This document shows, piece by piece, positions 1-8,244 of a stretch of 64,000 nucleotides of DNA. The DNA is taken from the NCBI GenBank assembly GCA_944320995.1, contig CALUJQ010000005.1:1-64000 (forward strand), in the 5' to 3' direction. This DNA is from an uncultured Barnesiella sp. (GTDB taxonomy: Bacteria; Bacteroidota; Bacteroidia; Bacteroidales; Barnesiellaceae). Position 1 is the first letter of the stretch; every line of letters begins with the position of its first letter. A program made the translations under genes and the position numbers. The notes beneath the pieces are model-generated. The model was not told the origin of the DNA, did no database searches, and saw nothing but the letters and a program-made list of their open reading frames with translations.

Positions 1-416
1 AAAAATTTGCCAAGAAAGAGGGCCGTCAACCCCGTATCATGATTGCGAAGATGGGACAGGACGGTCACGACCGTGGAGCCAAAGTAGTAGCTACGGGATA
101 TGCCGACTGCGGTTTCGACGTGGATATGGGACCGTTGTTCCAGACTCCGGCCGAGGCTGCCCGCCAAGCCGTCGAGAACGACGTGCATGTATTGGGTGTC
201 TCTTCTTTGGCTGCCGGTCACAAGACACTGGTACCCCAAGTTATCGAAGAGTTGAAAAAGTTGGGCCGTGAAGACATCGTGGTAATTGCCGGTGGCGTTA
301 TTCCCGCACAAGACTACGACTTCCTCTACAAAGCCGGTGTGGCAGCAATCTTCGGCCCCGGTACTTCGGTAGCCAAGGCTGCTTGCCAAATACTCGAAAT
401 CCTTCTCGAAGAATAA
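1..416 (+). CDS. mutB: Methylmalonyl-CoA mutase large subunit, C-terminal part (partial)
   Basis: This is the 3' end of a gene that begins before the window; the reading frame is open from base 3 to the stop at 414-416. The visible part is the cobalamin-binding domain: it has the DxHxxG motif (GQDGHDRG) whose histidine ligates the cobalt of B12, and the Rossmann-like segments [11 protein letters not shown] and IAGGVIP. The enzyme interconverts succinyl-CoA and (R)-methylmalonyl-CoA in the cytoplasm, the step Bacteroidales use to make propionate. The start codon, the catalytic barrel and the small-subunit gene lie outside the window. Within family knowledge, only the large subunit keeps a functional B12 motif, so this is the large chain. 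Confidence 0.95.
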   Translation, partial: KFAKKEGRQPRIMIAKMGQDGHDRGAKVVATGYADCGFDVDMGPLFQTPAEAARQAVENDVHVLGVSSLAAGHKTLVPQVIEELKKLGREDIVVIAGGVIPAQDYDFLYKAGVAAIFGPGTSVAKAACQILEILLEE

Positions 417-442
417 TTGAGTCGGTAGAGTAAACCGTTTTG

Positions 443-482
443 GAACGCATGACCTCCTAACCTCGGTCATGCGTTCTTTTTA
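443..482 (+). terminator. Intrinsic terminator after the mutase gene
   Basis: A perfect 12-bp stem (443-454 with 465-476) is followed by a run of T from 477. It lies 26 bases after the mutase stop. Confidence 0.85.
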
Positions 483-569
483 TGATGAAAAAACGCCTCA
501 TTTATCGGTATAAAGAGACAGGTTGTATAGCATGGTAGAATTTATTTACACAAATGTGTATAATACTAA

Positions 570-600
570 TTTGTTGAATTAAGATTTATTTGTATATTTA
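570..600 (+). promoter_or_regulatory. Bacteroidota-type promoter for the M6 protease
   Basis: TTTG at 570-573 is separated by 19 bases from TATATTTA at 593-600, a 7/8 match to the TAnnTTTG box. Transcription would start near 605, about 20 bases before the ATG at 626. Confidence 0.55.
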
Positions 601-625
601 CCCACTTTTTCTAAACCCATAATAT

Positions 626-3232
626 ATGAAAAAAATTTTTATCTCATTGTGCGCAAGTACCTTCTTAGGGGTATCTTCGTTATTTGCCGTACCGGCAAGA
701 TCTATTCCTGTGACTGTTACTCAACCCGATGGGAGTGAGGTTACTGTCAAACTCGTGGGAGATGAGTTTGGGCATCATCGGGTAACCTCCGACGGGATTC
801 CGGTTGTCCGCTGTACCGATGGGTTCTATCGGTATGCCGAGTTGTCGTCGGCCGGATTGATCGTGGCCGGTGATGTAGTAGCCTGTGACGCACAGTTACG
901 TACGGCCTCGGAGAAAGCCTATCTCGAGCAGCTGTCCGGGCAACAAGTATCGCAAGAACTATTTGCTCGCCGTTCCTTGAAGAAACAGCAAAGGCAAGAC
1001 GCCAACATCCGCCGGGCAGCACAAGCCACCACGGGTGAAGAGGTTCACGGTTTAGTCCTGCTGGTCGAGTTCAGCGACAAGAAATTCAGTTCGGTCGGAA
1101 CGCAAGAGGCCTTTAACGATATGATGAACAAGGTCGGCTATGATTACAGAGGAGCCATCGGCAGTGCCCGCGACTATTTCATCGCTCAGTCGGGAGGCCA
1201 GTTCCAACCCACGTTCGATGTAGTAGGGCCCATTACACTCGACAATAACATGGCTTATTACGGAGCTAATAATGGATACGGAGAAGATCAACGCCCCGAA
1301 CAGATGATTATCGACGCTTGCAAAAAAGCCGATTCGATGGTCGATTTCACGATTTACGATCGAGATAACGACGGTTATGTCGATTTGGTATATGTGATTT
1401 ATGCCGGGTATGGCGAGTCGTCGGATATTGATGGCTCTTTGGAAGATACTATCTGGCCGCATGCCTACTGGATATATCAAGGAGCCGGCAAGTCGGTTTC
1501 GGTCGACGGGAAATACCTCGATGCTTATGCATGCTCGGCCGAACTTGCCGGTAATAGCGGGACCTATCGCGATGGTATCGGCTCGTTCTGCCACGAGTAC
1601 AGTCATACCTTGGGATTGCCCGATTTTTACGATACGACTGGTTCGTATAACCCTAATTACGGTATGAGTACATGGAGTTTGATGGATTACGGTTGCTACA
1701 ACGGACCCGACATGGACGGCGACGGTTATAGCGATGGCTCGGTACCTGTGGGCTATACGGCCTATGAGCGGGAATTCTGTGGCTGGCTCACTATCGAGGA
1801 ACTGACAGAACCCGCCACGATTACACTCGAAAATCTGGCCGATAGCAAAAAAGCCTATAAAATCGTTTCGAGCGACAAGAACCAATACTTCACACTCGAG
1901 AACCGTCAGCAAACCGGTTGGGACGAATATATGGCCGCTTCGGGCTTGATGATACTCAAAGTCGATTATAGTCAATCGGTGTGGGACAACAACACGGTCA
2001 ACAATACGGCTTCTCGCCAGCGTATGACTATCATGCCGGCCGACAATAAATGGAGTTATGAAAACGAGTATGGCGACCTCTATCCCTATAACGGAAACAA
2101 CTCTTTTACCGACACCAGCAGCCCGGCCGCAAAAACCAATACCGGCCTGTTGTTGGGAAAACCGGTAACCAATATTACACAGGCCAATGGGGTAATTACC
2201 TTTGATTTCATGGGGGGTGCCGACGCCGTGGTAGCACCTGTTGCCACGGCGGCTACCGAGGTAACTTCGACCGGATTTACGGCCAACTGGTCGCCGGTGG
2301 AGAATGCTGTCAGTTATACCCTTTATGTTGACCGTAAACTACCTTCGGCAGGAGGTGACATTCTGTTGTCGGAAGATTTTGCCAACTGTAAGAAATCCGA
2401 TCCCAATAATTTGGGTGGTACCAATTCGTTCAAAAATCTGAGCTCTGAATATTTCCAAACCCCGGGTTGGAGCGGTAAGTATCTATATACCGAAGTTGGG
2501 GAAATAAAGTTGGGTAACTCGTCGAATGGGGGAACATTGCGTACTCCCGCTATTGATCTGTCGGGGTGTGACGGTACGTTTACCGTGTGCTTCGATGCAA
2601 AAAAATATGGGAGTGATACGAGTGTTAAGATGAAAGTTTATCTGGAAGGCGATGAAGCCAATGCACAGACAACCAAATCGTTAGGAGAAAAGACGACTTA
2701 TACGATGACTTTCACGGGTGGAACAGCCGACAGTAAAATTATATTGGCTTCGATTTCAGACAGTGGGAAGAAAAGGGCCTACCTCGACAATATCGTGGTG
2801 TATAGTGGCGAGGTTCAGCCCGATGCTATGGCCAAACCGGCTGCCGATAATACCGAGTGGCCTATGGAGATAACGGGTATTACCGAGACCTCTTATATGT
2901 TCTCGAATCTCGATCGGGGTTATGTTTATTCCTATAAGGTGAAAGCCGTTAATGTCGATAACGAGGAGAGTGACTATTCCAATGTAGTGAAAGTAGATTT
3001 GAGCGAATCGACCGGAATTTGCGATCTGCCTGAGATGAGTGCCCGGATATATGCTGTTGACGGGAATATCGTGGTGGAAAGTGAAACCGTGCAGCCTGTC
3101 GAAGTAATTAACCTCATGGGACAGGTTGTGGTAACGTCCGAAGTAAGCGGTCGAGCCGTATTGTCGGTACCTGCCGCTGGTATTTATATCGTGCGTTGCG
3201 ATTCTATGGTGACTCGCTGCGTGGTACGATAA
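626..3232 (+). CDS. Secreted M6-family metalloprotease with C-terminal sorting domain
   Basis: 868-residue exported protein. Residues 1-21 form a signal peptide (MKKIFISLCASTFLGVSSLFA). An N-terminal prodomain-like region of about 135 residues is followed by an M6 (immune inhibitor A-like) protease domain with the zinc motif HEYSHTLGLPD: H323, E324 and H327, with D333 in the usual extended position. Asp-rich loops (DRDNDGYVD, DMDGDGYSD) look like calcium sites. From about residue 535 there is a fibronectin type III-like domain interrupted by a beta-rich insert (about 577-723). The last 65-75 residues (VINLMGQVVV, AAGIYIVR) resemble a type IX secretion sorting domain. The inference is a cell-surface or secreted zinc endopeptidase. 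It is monocistronic, with its own promoter and terminator. Substrate unknown. Confidence 0.88.
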   Translation: MKKIFISLCASTFLGVSSLFAVPARSIPVTVTQPDGSEVTVKLVGDEFGHHRVTSDGIPVVRCTDGFYRYAELSSAGLIVAGDVVACDAQLRTASEKAYLEQLSGQQVSQELFARRSLKKQQRQDANIRRAAQATTGEEVHGLVLLVEFSDKKFSSVGTQEAFNDMMNKVGYDYRGAIGSARDYFIAQSGGQFQPTFDVVGPITLDNNMAYYGANNGYGEDQRPEQMIIDACKKADSMVDFTIYDRDNDGYVDLVYVIYAGYGESSDIDGSLEDTIWPHAYWIYQGAGKSVSVDGKYLDAYACSAELAGNSGTYRDGIGSFCHEYSHTLGLPDFYDTTGSYNPNYGMSTWSLMDYGCYNGPDMDGDGYSDGSVPVGYTAYEREFCGWLTIEELTEPATITLENLADSKKAYKIVSSDKNQYFTLENRQQTGWDEYMAASGLMILKVDYSQSVWDNNTVNNTASRQRMTIMPADNKWSYENEYGDLYPYNGNNSFTDTSSPAAKTNTGLLLGKPVTNITQANGVITFDFMGGADAVVAPVATAATEVTSTGFTANWSPVENAVSYTLYVDRKLPSAGGDILLSEDFANCKKSDPNNLGGTNSFKNLSSEYFQTPGWSGKYLYTEVGEIKLGNSSNGGTLRTPAIDLSGCDGTFTVCFDAKKYGSDTSVKMKVYLEGDEANAQTTKSLGEKTTYTMTFTGGTADSKIILASISDSGKKRAYLDNIVVYSGEVQPDAMAKPAADNTEWPMEITGITETSYMFSNLDRGYVYSYKVKAVNVDNEESDYSNVVKVDLSESTGICDLPEMSARIYAVDGNIVVESETVQPVEVINLMGQVVVTSEVSGRAVLSVPAAGIYIVRCDSMVTRCVVR

Positions 3233-3256
3233 TTGTTTGAATTTTATATATCTATG

Positions 3257-3297
3257 AAGGCCGAAGCTGATTATCCCGGGTTTGGCCTTTTTTATTT
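3257..3297 (+). terminator. Terminator after the M6 protease
   Basis: The arm AAGGCC at 3257-3262 pairs with GGCCTT at 3284-3289, followed directly by a T-tract. It sits 25 bases after the protease stop. Confidence 0.65.
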
Positions 3298-3346
3298 CCA
3301 TGTCAAGGGACAGGGTAAAGTCATGCTCTAATTTTTGTTAGCACAG

Positions 3347-3377
3347 TTGGGAAAAAGAAAATGAATCGCTATATTTA
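3347..3377 (+). promoter_or_regulatory. Bacteroidota-type promoter
   Basis: TTG at 3347-3349 and TATATTTA at 3370-3377, 20 bases apart, just before the gene starting at 3401. The -7 box is identical to the one before the M6 protease. Confidence 0.5.
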
Positions 3378-3400
3378 CTTATCGAAAGTTGGAGCGAGCA

Positions 3401-3940
3401 ATGGAACCGAACGATTGGCAGGCGATTGTTGCAAAGCCTTGTAAAAAGGATTACATGATCGAGCAGGTTGTCGAGCGGGTACGACAAGACCCGAGGCTCG
3501 ACGAATTGTTGGCATTGGCGTTGGGCGAGGGGAGCGAAGCATTCAGGGCATCGCGTTGCGTCGAAATCGTTTATGAATGGGACAGAGTCCTCTTTTTGGA
3601 ATACAAGAACCGCTTTGTATCCGATTTGAGCAAGGCTGTCCATTATGGGGTGAGGCGCATATATGCCCACATGATGTGGTTCATGCTTAAACGCGGCGAA
3701 TACGACCCGACTCAGGAGGAGGCCGAACAACTGGCCCGGACGATTTGTGCATGGTGTATCGAACCGGGGGTAAAAGTTTCGGCACTGGTGTGGTACCTCT
3801 CTCTCCTGAATTGGCTTTCCGGTCGGGTCGAGTGGGCCGGCGATATGTTGTGGCAAATCGTGGAGCTGAACGATCTCGATTGCTCTCCCGGCATGAGGGC
3901 GCTGTTGAGGCGTATGCGTAAATCATTTAAAATTGCTTAA
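3401..3940 (+). CDS. Uncharacterised helical cytoplasmic protein
   Basis: 179 residues from the ATG at 3401. An in-frame TTG at 3389 would add four residues, but GGAG at 3391-3394 is better spaced for the ATG. There is no signal peptide or membrane segment. The chain is rich in Leu, Glu and Arg and reads as alternating amphipathic helices (for example EEAEQLARTICAWCIEPG), so an all-helical HEAT-like fold is a guess. I do not recognise the family. It has its own promoter, and the next gene on the strand is a lipoprotein 79 bases downstream with a separate -7 box. No functional claim can be made. Confidence 0.7.
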   Translation: MEPNDWQAIVAKPCKKDYMIEQVVERVRQDPRLDELLALALGEGSEAFRASRCVEIVYEWDRVLFLEYKNRFVSDLSKAVHYGVRRIYAHMMWFMLKRGEYDPTQEEAEQLARTICAWCIEPGVKVSALVWYLSLLNWLSGRVEWAGDMLWQIVELNDLDCSPGMRALLRRMRKSFKIA

Positions 3941-3977
3941 ATGTCGATGTTTCGCCCCGAGAACCTTTTGTTATGAT

Positions 3978-4012
3978 TACATTTGTAGAGGAAACCCGTG
4001 GTGAAAAGGAGG
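3978..4012 (+). promoter_or_regulatory. -7 box and strong Shine-Dalgarno of the lipoprotein gene
   Basis: TACATTTG at 3978-3985 matches TAnnTTTG exactly. AGGAGG at 4007-4012 is 7 bases from the ATG at 4020, an unusually canonical ribosome-binding site for this lineage. No clear -33 element was seen. Confidence 0.5.
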
Positions 4013-4019
4013 TTTTAAT

Positions 4020-5057
4020 ATGAAAAAGAGTTTGTATTTTACCGTTGCCGTTGTGCTATTGTTGAGCGGTTGCCGCTCGGTTTCGATGCTGTCGTTCGAT
4101 GTTTGGCGGCCGGCCAAGATAACTTTCCCGGTCGATATAGAACGAGTGACGGTTGTCAATAATTCGGTCGATCCCGAAGGGCGGGAAGGAAACCGGTATA
4201 AAGATATTTCGGAGAGAGAATATGAGTTGGAGATTTCACACGACAGCACAACGTACCGTTTGGCCGAATATATGGCAGTGGCTCTCTCCGATGCGCATTA
4301 TTTCCCCGAGGTTACGATTTTTTATGACGATTCCATTACGTTGCCCAAAAGCCTTTATCCGTTGTTGAATGAAGGGCAACTATCGGCGATAAGAGAAGAA
4401 ACCGAACACACGGCTGTGGTTACGCTCGATAAGACCGATATGGCTGTGAACATGGAGGATAATGCCCTGATCGGGACGATGGGCGAGACGGTTTATATGA
4501 CCGATCTTTCTGTGGCTACGACCCTGCATTTGCGCGTCTATTGGCCCGATAAGGTCGTGCCTTCTTCCGAGGTGGTCACCGACACGATTTATTGGCAATC
4601 GTTCGGATATACTCCCGACGAAGTACACAGTTCTTTACCTACAACCCCGGAATTTATTCAAGAGGCGATGAAAAATATTTCCACCCGGGTAAGAGACCTT
4701 TTTATCCCCCATGTGGATAATGTCGAGCGTTATATTTATACCTCTTCCAATCCGGCACTGAGCGATGCGTATGATTTCTGGCAACAGCAAAAGTACAAAG
4801 AGGCATCGTATTTGTGGGAGTATGTTTACGAAGAACAGAAAAACAAGACTTCACGGGCAATGGCCGCGGCCAATCTGGCGGTTTATTACGAGTTGTTCGA
4901 CAACTACACCAAGGCTATCGAGTGGGTGGACAAGTCGTTGGCCTTATTCAAAGAGAAATCGGACGGCGAAACTTCCGACATCGTCATGTTGCAGGACTAT
5001 CGGCGGCAATTGCTCGAACGGAAGACCGATAATTCGACCTTGCAGCAGCAGATGTAG
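4020..5057 (+). CDS. Outer-envelope lipoprotein with TPR-like C-terminus (DUF6340-like)
   Basis: 345 residues. The N-terminus is a lipoprotein signal (MKKSLYFTVAVVLLLSGC) with lipobox LSGC and the acylated Cys near residue 18. A mixed alpha/beta middle region is followed, from about residue 240, by helical pairs typical of tetratricopeptide repeats (SYLWEYVYEEQ, AMAAANLAVYYELFDNYTKAIEWVDKSLALF). It resembles Bacteroidales lipoproteins placed in DUF6340; that assignment is from memory and not checked. The role is probably protein-protein interaction at the envelope. The start is fixed by the strong Shine-Dalgarno and the lipobox. A hairpin terminator follows, shared with the convergent gene at 5157. 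Confidence 0.75.
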   Translation: MKKSLYFTVAVVLLLSGCRSVSMLSFDVWRPAKITFPVDIERVTVVNNSVDPEGREGNRYKDISEREYELEISHDSTTYRLAEYMAVALSDAHYFPEVTIFYDDSITLPKSLYPLLNEGQLSAIREETEHTAVVTLDKTDMAVNMEDNALIGTMGETVYMTDLSVATTLHLRVYWPDKVVPSSEVVTDTIYWQSFGYTPDEVHSSLPTTPEFIQEAMKNISTRVRDLFIPHVDNVERYIYTSSNPALSDAYDFWQQQKYKEASYLWEYVYEEQKNKTSRAMAAANLAVYYELFDNYTKAIEWVDKSLALFKEKSDGETSDIVMLQDYRRQLLERKTDNSTLQQQM

Positions 5058-5087
5058 CAGCGGGGGAGTATCTCTGTATGATAAACG

Positions 5088-5141
5088 ATTCGGCGGAAGA
5101 ACTGGTATGGATAGCCAGCCTCCCGCCGAATACGTTTTTTA
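5088..5141 (+). terminator. Terminator between convergent lipoprotein genes
   Basis: ATTCGGCGG (5088-5096) pairs with CCGCCGAAT (5123-5131), with an inner CTGG/CCAG stem, followed by TACGTTTTTTA. The T-tract favours the + strand transcript, but the stem could also serve the minus gene. Confidence 0.6.
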
Positions 5142-5156
5142 TGAAGCGTGTTTTTG

Positions 5157-5702
5157 TCAGCGTTCGAACGATACGGTCACACTGCCCGAGCCTACGGCGG
5201 CAGCCAGCCCCGAAGGGTTGTCTATACGACCTATGCGGGTGTAGCTGTACGAGGTGGAGAACGTCTTGTAGAAGAGTACTACGCACGACGAGCCGTAAAG
5301 CATCAGGTCGCCCGTCTGTATCGTGCCGGGCGATGAGGCTTGGGTAGGCAGGCTTTGGTCGAGGTAGGCATACTTCTCGTTACTGTTCAGTTCGTGCATC
5401 GAGAGGGTGAGCGGCAGCAGGGCGGCAAAAGCATGGGCCGTAGCGTTATCTTCGAGGGTTGCCGTGAAGGTCGAGGTCCCTATCTTCAGCGTCAGGGTCA
5501 TGGCTTGTTCGGGTGTTTCGGTGTTGTTGTCATCATTGTCATCATTATTATCGCCGGGAGTCTCACCCGCATCGTCGCCGGTTCCTCCGGTCAAACTGCC
5601 TCCCGTTGTTGTGGACATGGGGTTGTCGTTGCGGTCGCAGGCCGTGAATGCAAGGCACGACATCGCGGCGAGTAGGGCTATTGTCAGGAACAGAGGTTTC
5701 AT
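5157..5702 (-). CDS. Lipoprotein with cyclophilin-like domain
   Basis: 181 residues. The signal ends in a lipobox (AFTAC, Cys near residue 22). A low-complexity Gly/Asp/Asn/Thr linker of about 40 residues (DDAGETPGDNNDDNDDNN) precedes a domain matching the cyclophilin-like 2 family: TLKIGTSTFTATLEDNATA, FAALLPLTLSMHELN, and the hallmark GDLMLYGSSCVVLFYKTF followed by YTRIGRID. Such domains have a cyclophilin-type barrel but normally lack the proline-isomerase residues; some bind flavin or sugar-like ligands, and no activity is assured here. The Asp-rich linker would hold the domain away from the membrane. It lies 19 bases downstream of the acetyltransferase gene and may be co-transcribed with it. 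Confidence 0.85.
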   Translation of the reverse strand: MKPLFLTIALLAAMSCLAFTACDRNDNPMSTTTGGSLTGGTGDDAGETPGDNNDDNDDNNTETPEQAMTLTLKIGTSTFTATLEDNATAHAFAALLPLTLSMHELNSNEKYAYLDQSLPTQASSPGTIQTGDLMLYGSSCVVLFYKTFSTSYSYTRIGRIDNPSGLAAAVGSGSVTVSFER

Positions 5703-5721
5703 CGCACGGTGTTTTATCGGG

Positions 5722-6294
5722 TTATTCTTGGGTCTCGATAGTCCGTATCACCCGGGCCGGTACACCTCCCACGATAGTGTTGGGAGCAACATCTTTGGTC
5801 ACGACGGCACCGGCAGCTACCACGGCGTTGTCGCCGATAGTAACTCCTTGCAGAATAGTGGCGTTAGCCCCTACCCATACATTCCGCCCCAATACGATAG
5901 GGGCGGGGTAAGTCGTTTTGCGGTCGCTGGGGGCGAGCCCGTGGTTGAGGGTGGCAAACACCACGCCGTGCCCTATTTGGCATCCGTCGCCGAGGGTGAC
6001 TCCGCCGTGGTCTTGAAAGTGACAGCAAGCGTTGATGAATACCTCGTTGCCTATGTGAAGGTTTTTCCCGAAATCGGCATACAACGGAGGGAAAACCCGT
6101 ACCGTATCCGGTATGGGTTTTCCGGTAAGTCGAGCGAGCAGTTCACGTACCTCGTCGGGAGTGTGGTACGAGCCGTTCAGCTGGCAAGTGATCTGTCGGG
6201 CTTCGTTGCTCATTTCGTTCATGAATGCCCCTATCTCAGGGCCGCACAGCGGCTTGCGCTCGGCCGCATGTTGTAGAAATTCGTCGAGAGTCAT
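5722..6294 (-). CDS. Maltose/galactoside O-acetyltransferase-family enzyme (LbetaH)
   Basis: 190 residues, the usual length for the LacA/Maa/NodL family of acetyl-CoA-dependent sugar O-acetyltransferases. It has the N-terminal helical maltose-acetyltransferase-like segment (CGPEIGAFMNEMSNEAR), then left-handed beta-helix hexapeptide repeats (IGNEVFINACCHF, LGDGCQIGHGVVF, LGRNVWVGANATI, IGDNAVVAAGAVV, IVGGVPARVIR). The catalytic histidine is in TLNHGL, and the Asn and His around the active site are kept. It acts in the cytoplasm on an unknown sugar or nodulation-factor-like acceptor. It ends 19 bases before the lipoprotein gene and begins 5 bases after the stop of the hydrolase at 6300, so these three minus genes probably form an operon. 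Confidence 0.9.
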   Translation of the reverse strand: MTLDEFLQHAAERKPLCGPEIGAFMNEMSNEARQITCQLNGSYHTPDEVRELLARLTGKPIPDTVRVFPPLYADFGKNLHIGNEVFINACCHFQDHGGVTLGDGCQIGHGVVFATLNHGLAPSDRKTTYPAPIVLGRNVWVGANATILQGVTIGDNAVVAAGAVVTKDVAPNTIVGGVPARVIRTIETQE

Positions 6295-6299
6295 ACCGG

Positions 6300-7310
6300 T
6301 TATTTTAAATAGAGGCGGAAAAACGATTCGATTTTGTCAAACGGAATTAGGGCACGGTTGTCGTAGAGGTCAACGTGTGAGGCTCCGGGGATAATCATCA
6401 ACTCTTTGTTTTCGCCTTTCAGTTTCTTGAACGCATCTTCACTGAAATAGCGGGAGTGTGCTTTTTCGCCGTGAATCATGAGCACGGCGCTACGAATTTC
6501 GTCGCTGTATGTGAGCAGGGGCGTGTTGATAAACGACAGTGCCGAGGTGATGTTCCAGCCGTTGTTGGAGTTGAGCGAACGTTTGTGGTAGCCGCGCGGA
6601 GTCTTGTAATAGGCATAGTAATCTTTTACGAATTGCGGGGCATCGTCGGGTAGGGGATCTATCACGCCGCCGGCGAGGGCGTATGAGCCATTCTTGGCGT
6701 CGGCCGTGCGTTGTGCATTGAGCTGTTTGCGCAGTTCATAGCGTTGGTCGGCATCCATCGAATCGAAATACCCGTTGGCATTGACACGGCTCATATCATA
6801 CATCGTGACGGTTACGGTTGCCTTAATGCGGGTATCGATAGCTGCGGCATTGAGAGCCATACCGCCCCAGCCGCATATCCCTAAGATACCGATACGACCG
6901 GGATCTACATCGCTTCGTGTAGAAAGGAAATCGACAGCCGCACAGAAATCCTCGGTATTGATGTCGGGAGAGGCCACGTAACGGGGTTCACCTCCGCTCT
7001 CGCCTGTATAGGAGGGGTCGAATGCGATGGTAAGGAATCCACGCTCGGCCAAGGTTTGGGCATAAAGGCCCGAAGCCTGTTCTTTCACGGCACCGAAGGG
7101 GCCCGATACGGCAATCGCGGGCAGTTTCCCTTCGGCATTTTTTGGAAGATACATATCGGCTGCGAGTGTGATTCCGAACCGGTTTTTGAACTGTACACGC
7201 TCGACGGTTACACTTTCGCTCGGTGCGAATGTCTTGTCGTTTTCTTGGGCATAAATCATATTCATTGCTAAACTTAAAAACAGGGTGAAAATAAAAATTC
7301 TTGTATTCAT
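6300..7310 (-). CDS. Secreted alpha/beta hydrolase, YcjY-like
   Basis: 336 residues from the ATG at 7310; an upstream in-frame start at 7340 adds ten residues before an obvious signal peptide (MNTRIFIFTLFLSLAMNMIYAQ) and is less likely. The nucleophile elbow is GICGWGG, with Cys where most alpha/beta hydrolases have Ser, as in dienelactone-hydrolase-like and YcjY proteins. Other marks are DPSYTGESGG, the acid-bearing loop after SAVLMIHGEKAHS, and the late His in GASHVDLYD. The role is probably a periplasmic or surface ester, thioester or peptide hydrolase; the substrate cannot be inferred. A TAACTTTG box lies 28 bases upstream. It is probably the first gene of an operon with the acetyltransferase and the cyclophilin-like lipoprotein. 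Confidence 0.85.
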   Translation of the reverse strand: MNTRIFIFTLFLSLAMNMIYAQENDKTFAPSESVTVERVQFKNRFGITLAADMYLPKNAEGKLPAIAVSGPFGAVKEQASGLYAQTLAERGFLTIAFDPSYTGESGGEPRYVASPDINTEDFCAAVDFLSTRSDVDPGRIGILGICGWGGMALNAAAIDTRIKATVTVTMYDMSRVNANGYFDSMDADQRYELRKQLNAQRTADAKNGSYALAGGVIDPLPDDAPQFVKDYYAYYKTPRGYHKRSLNSNNGWNITSALSFINTPLLTYSDEIRSAVLMIHGEKAHSRYFSEDAFKKLKGENKELMIIPGASHVDLYDNRALIPFDKIESFFRLYLK

Positions 7311-7337
7311 GAGTGTGTAATGAATGGTTTCTCGAAA

Positions 7338-7345
7338 CAAAGTTA
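7338..7345 (-). promoter_or_regulatory. -7 promoter box for the YcjY-like hydrolase
   Basis: TAACTTTG on the minus strand (7345 to 7338) matches TAnnTTTG exactly and places transcription start near 7332, about 22 bases before the ATG at 7310. The -33 element is not convincing. Confidence 0.45.
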
Positions 7346-7407
7346 GAAGAAAAGCCCGACGGGAGTTGTATATAAATTCCTGAATCTTATACCAAAATCT
7401 TGGTTTG

Positions 7408-7513
7408 TATCTTTGTGTACGACAAATATCGGCTCAACAACGAAGCCCAAACAGTAGCCGAAGCGGCCGGCTGTTTGGGCCTATTGGGTTGAGACCGGAA
7501 CCGGTCTTGTTAT
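7408..7513 (+). ncRNA. Candidate small structured RNA with own -7 box and terminator
   Basis: A TATCTTTG box at 7408-7415 points away from both flanking minus-strand genes and opens into about 95 bases with no good ORF. This stretch holds a 10-bp stem (7445-7454 with 7471-7480) enclosing a smaller hairpin (7457-7460 with 7464-7467). A final 6-bp hairpin (7492-7497 with 7502-7507) with a GAAC loop is followed by a T-rich tail. A longer-range pairing (7433-7438 with 7488-7493) would overlap the base of the terminal hairpin. I recognise no RNA family. The -33 element is weak, and the hairpins could instead be a terminator for the minus genes, though no T-run follows on that strand. Confidence 0.45.
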
Positions 7514-7533
7514 TTCAAACGTAGGTTTACCCG

Positions 7534-8217
7534 TTAGTCGAAATGTACATTGGGATTCATCTCGGCCGGTGAATGCCAGCGAATGCCATAGTCGTGAAAG
7601 AGAATGTTTCGCAGTGTTGACCAGTATTCAAAACAGAAACCCATGCCGCGGGGCACATCGGCCAATAGGGCATAGGCTTTCTCTTCGGCCTCGGCAATCA
7701 CTTCTTCGTATTCGGCTGTCCACTCTATGGGGTCTTTGCGAAGATGGCCTGTCTCTTCAATGTCGTCAAACCGTTTTTGGTCGGCAGCCATGATGTTGAG
7801 CGAATAGCGCATAATCTCGTCGTTGAGCGGGTCGATACCCATCTCCAAATCTTCGGCCCGTTTGTCATCGATGCCGGCAATGGCGTCGCGCTCGATCTCC
7901 ATAAGTCGCAGACTGAGGCGAGGGTGGTCGTAGAGTACCTTTCGGGCCCTGTGACATACATTGGCCCCCATTACCCGTTTCTCTTCCGATTCGATGATCG
8001 TAGGCATGTATTTGACGATTTCCCGGCACAGCGCAACATTTTTCCATGCCGGCCCTAAGTCCATAACATACTCTTCGCACAGTAGCGCGTCGGCACAGAC
8101 CAATTCGCATATGGCATCGGCATTCCCCGCATCTTTTTTGAGTATGTCGAGTTGCTGCCGCCTTATCTCTTCCAAATCGGCAATGTGATATATTTTCCCG
8201 TCTATTTCTTGAGCCAT
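7534..8217 (-). CDS. Uncharacterised acidic helical protein
   Basis: 227 residues, no signal peptide and no membrane segment. The sequence is acidic and mostly helical (IADLEEIRRQQLDILKK, VIAEAEEKAYALLADVP), with several Cys and a Trp/Phe-rich C-terminal stretch (MGFCFEYWSTLRNILFHDYGIRWHSPAEMNP). I do not recognise a characterised family. It begins 27 bases after the stop of the TPR-like gene at 8245, so the two are probably one transcript and may work as a pair. A short repeated-helix architecture similar to its neighbour is possible but not demonstrable by eye. Confidence 0.7.
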   Translation of the reverse strand: MAQEIDGKIYHIADLEEIRRQQLDILKKDAGNADAICELVCADALLCEEYVMDLGPAWKNVALCREIVKYMPTIIESEEKRVMGANVCHRARKVLYDHPRLSLRLMEIERDAIAGIDDKRAEDLEMGIDPLNDEIMRYSLNIMAADQKRFDDIEETGHLRKDPIEWTAEYEEVIAEAEEKAYALLADVPRGMGFCFEYWSTLRNILFHDYGIRWHSPAEMNPNVHFD

Positions 8218-8244
8218 GGTTGAAACAGTTAAAAGGTTGGACGT

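Noticed and set aside
1052-1975. 307-codon minus-strand ORF opposite the M6 protease
   Set aside because: It is a mirror frame of a clear protease gene; its translation is Ile/Val/Gly-rich without any domain, and the plus gene explains the region fully.
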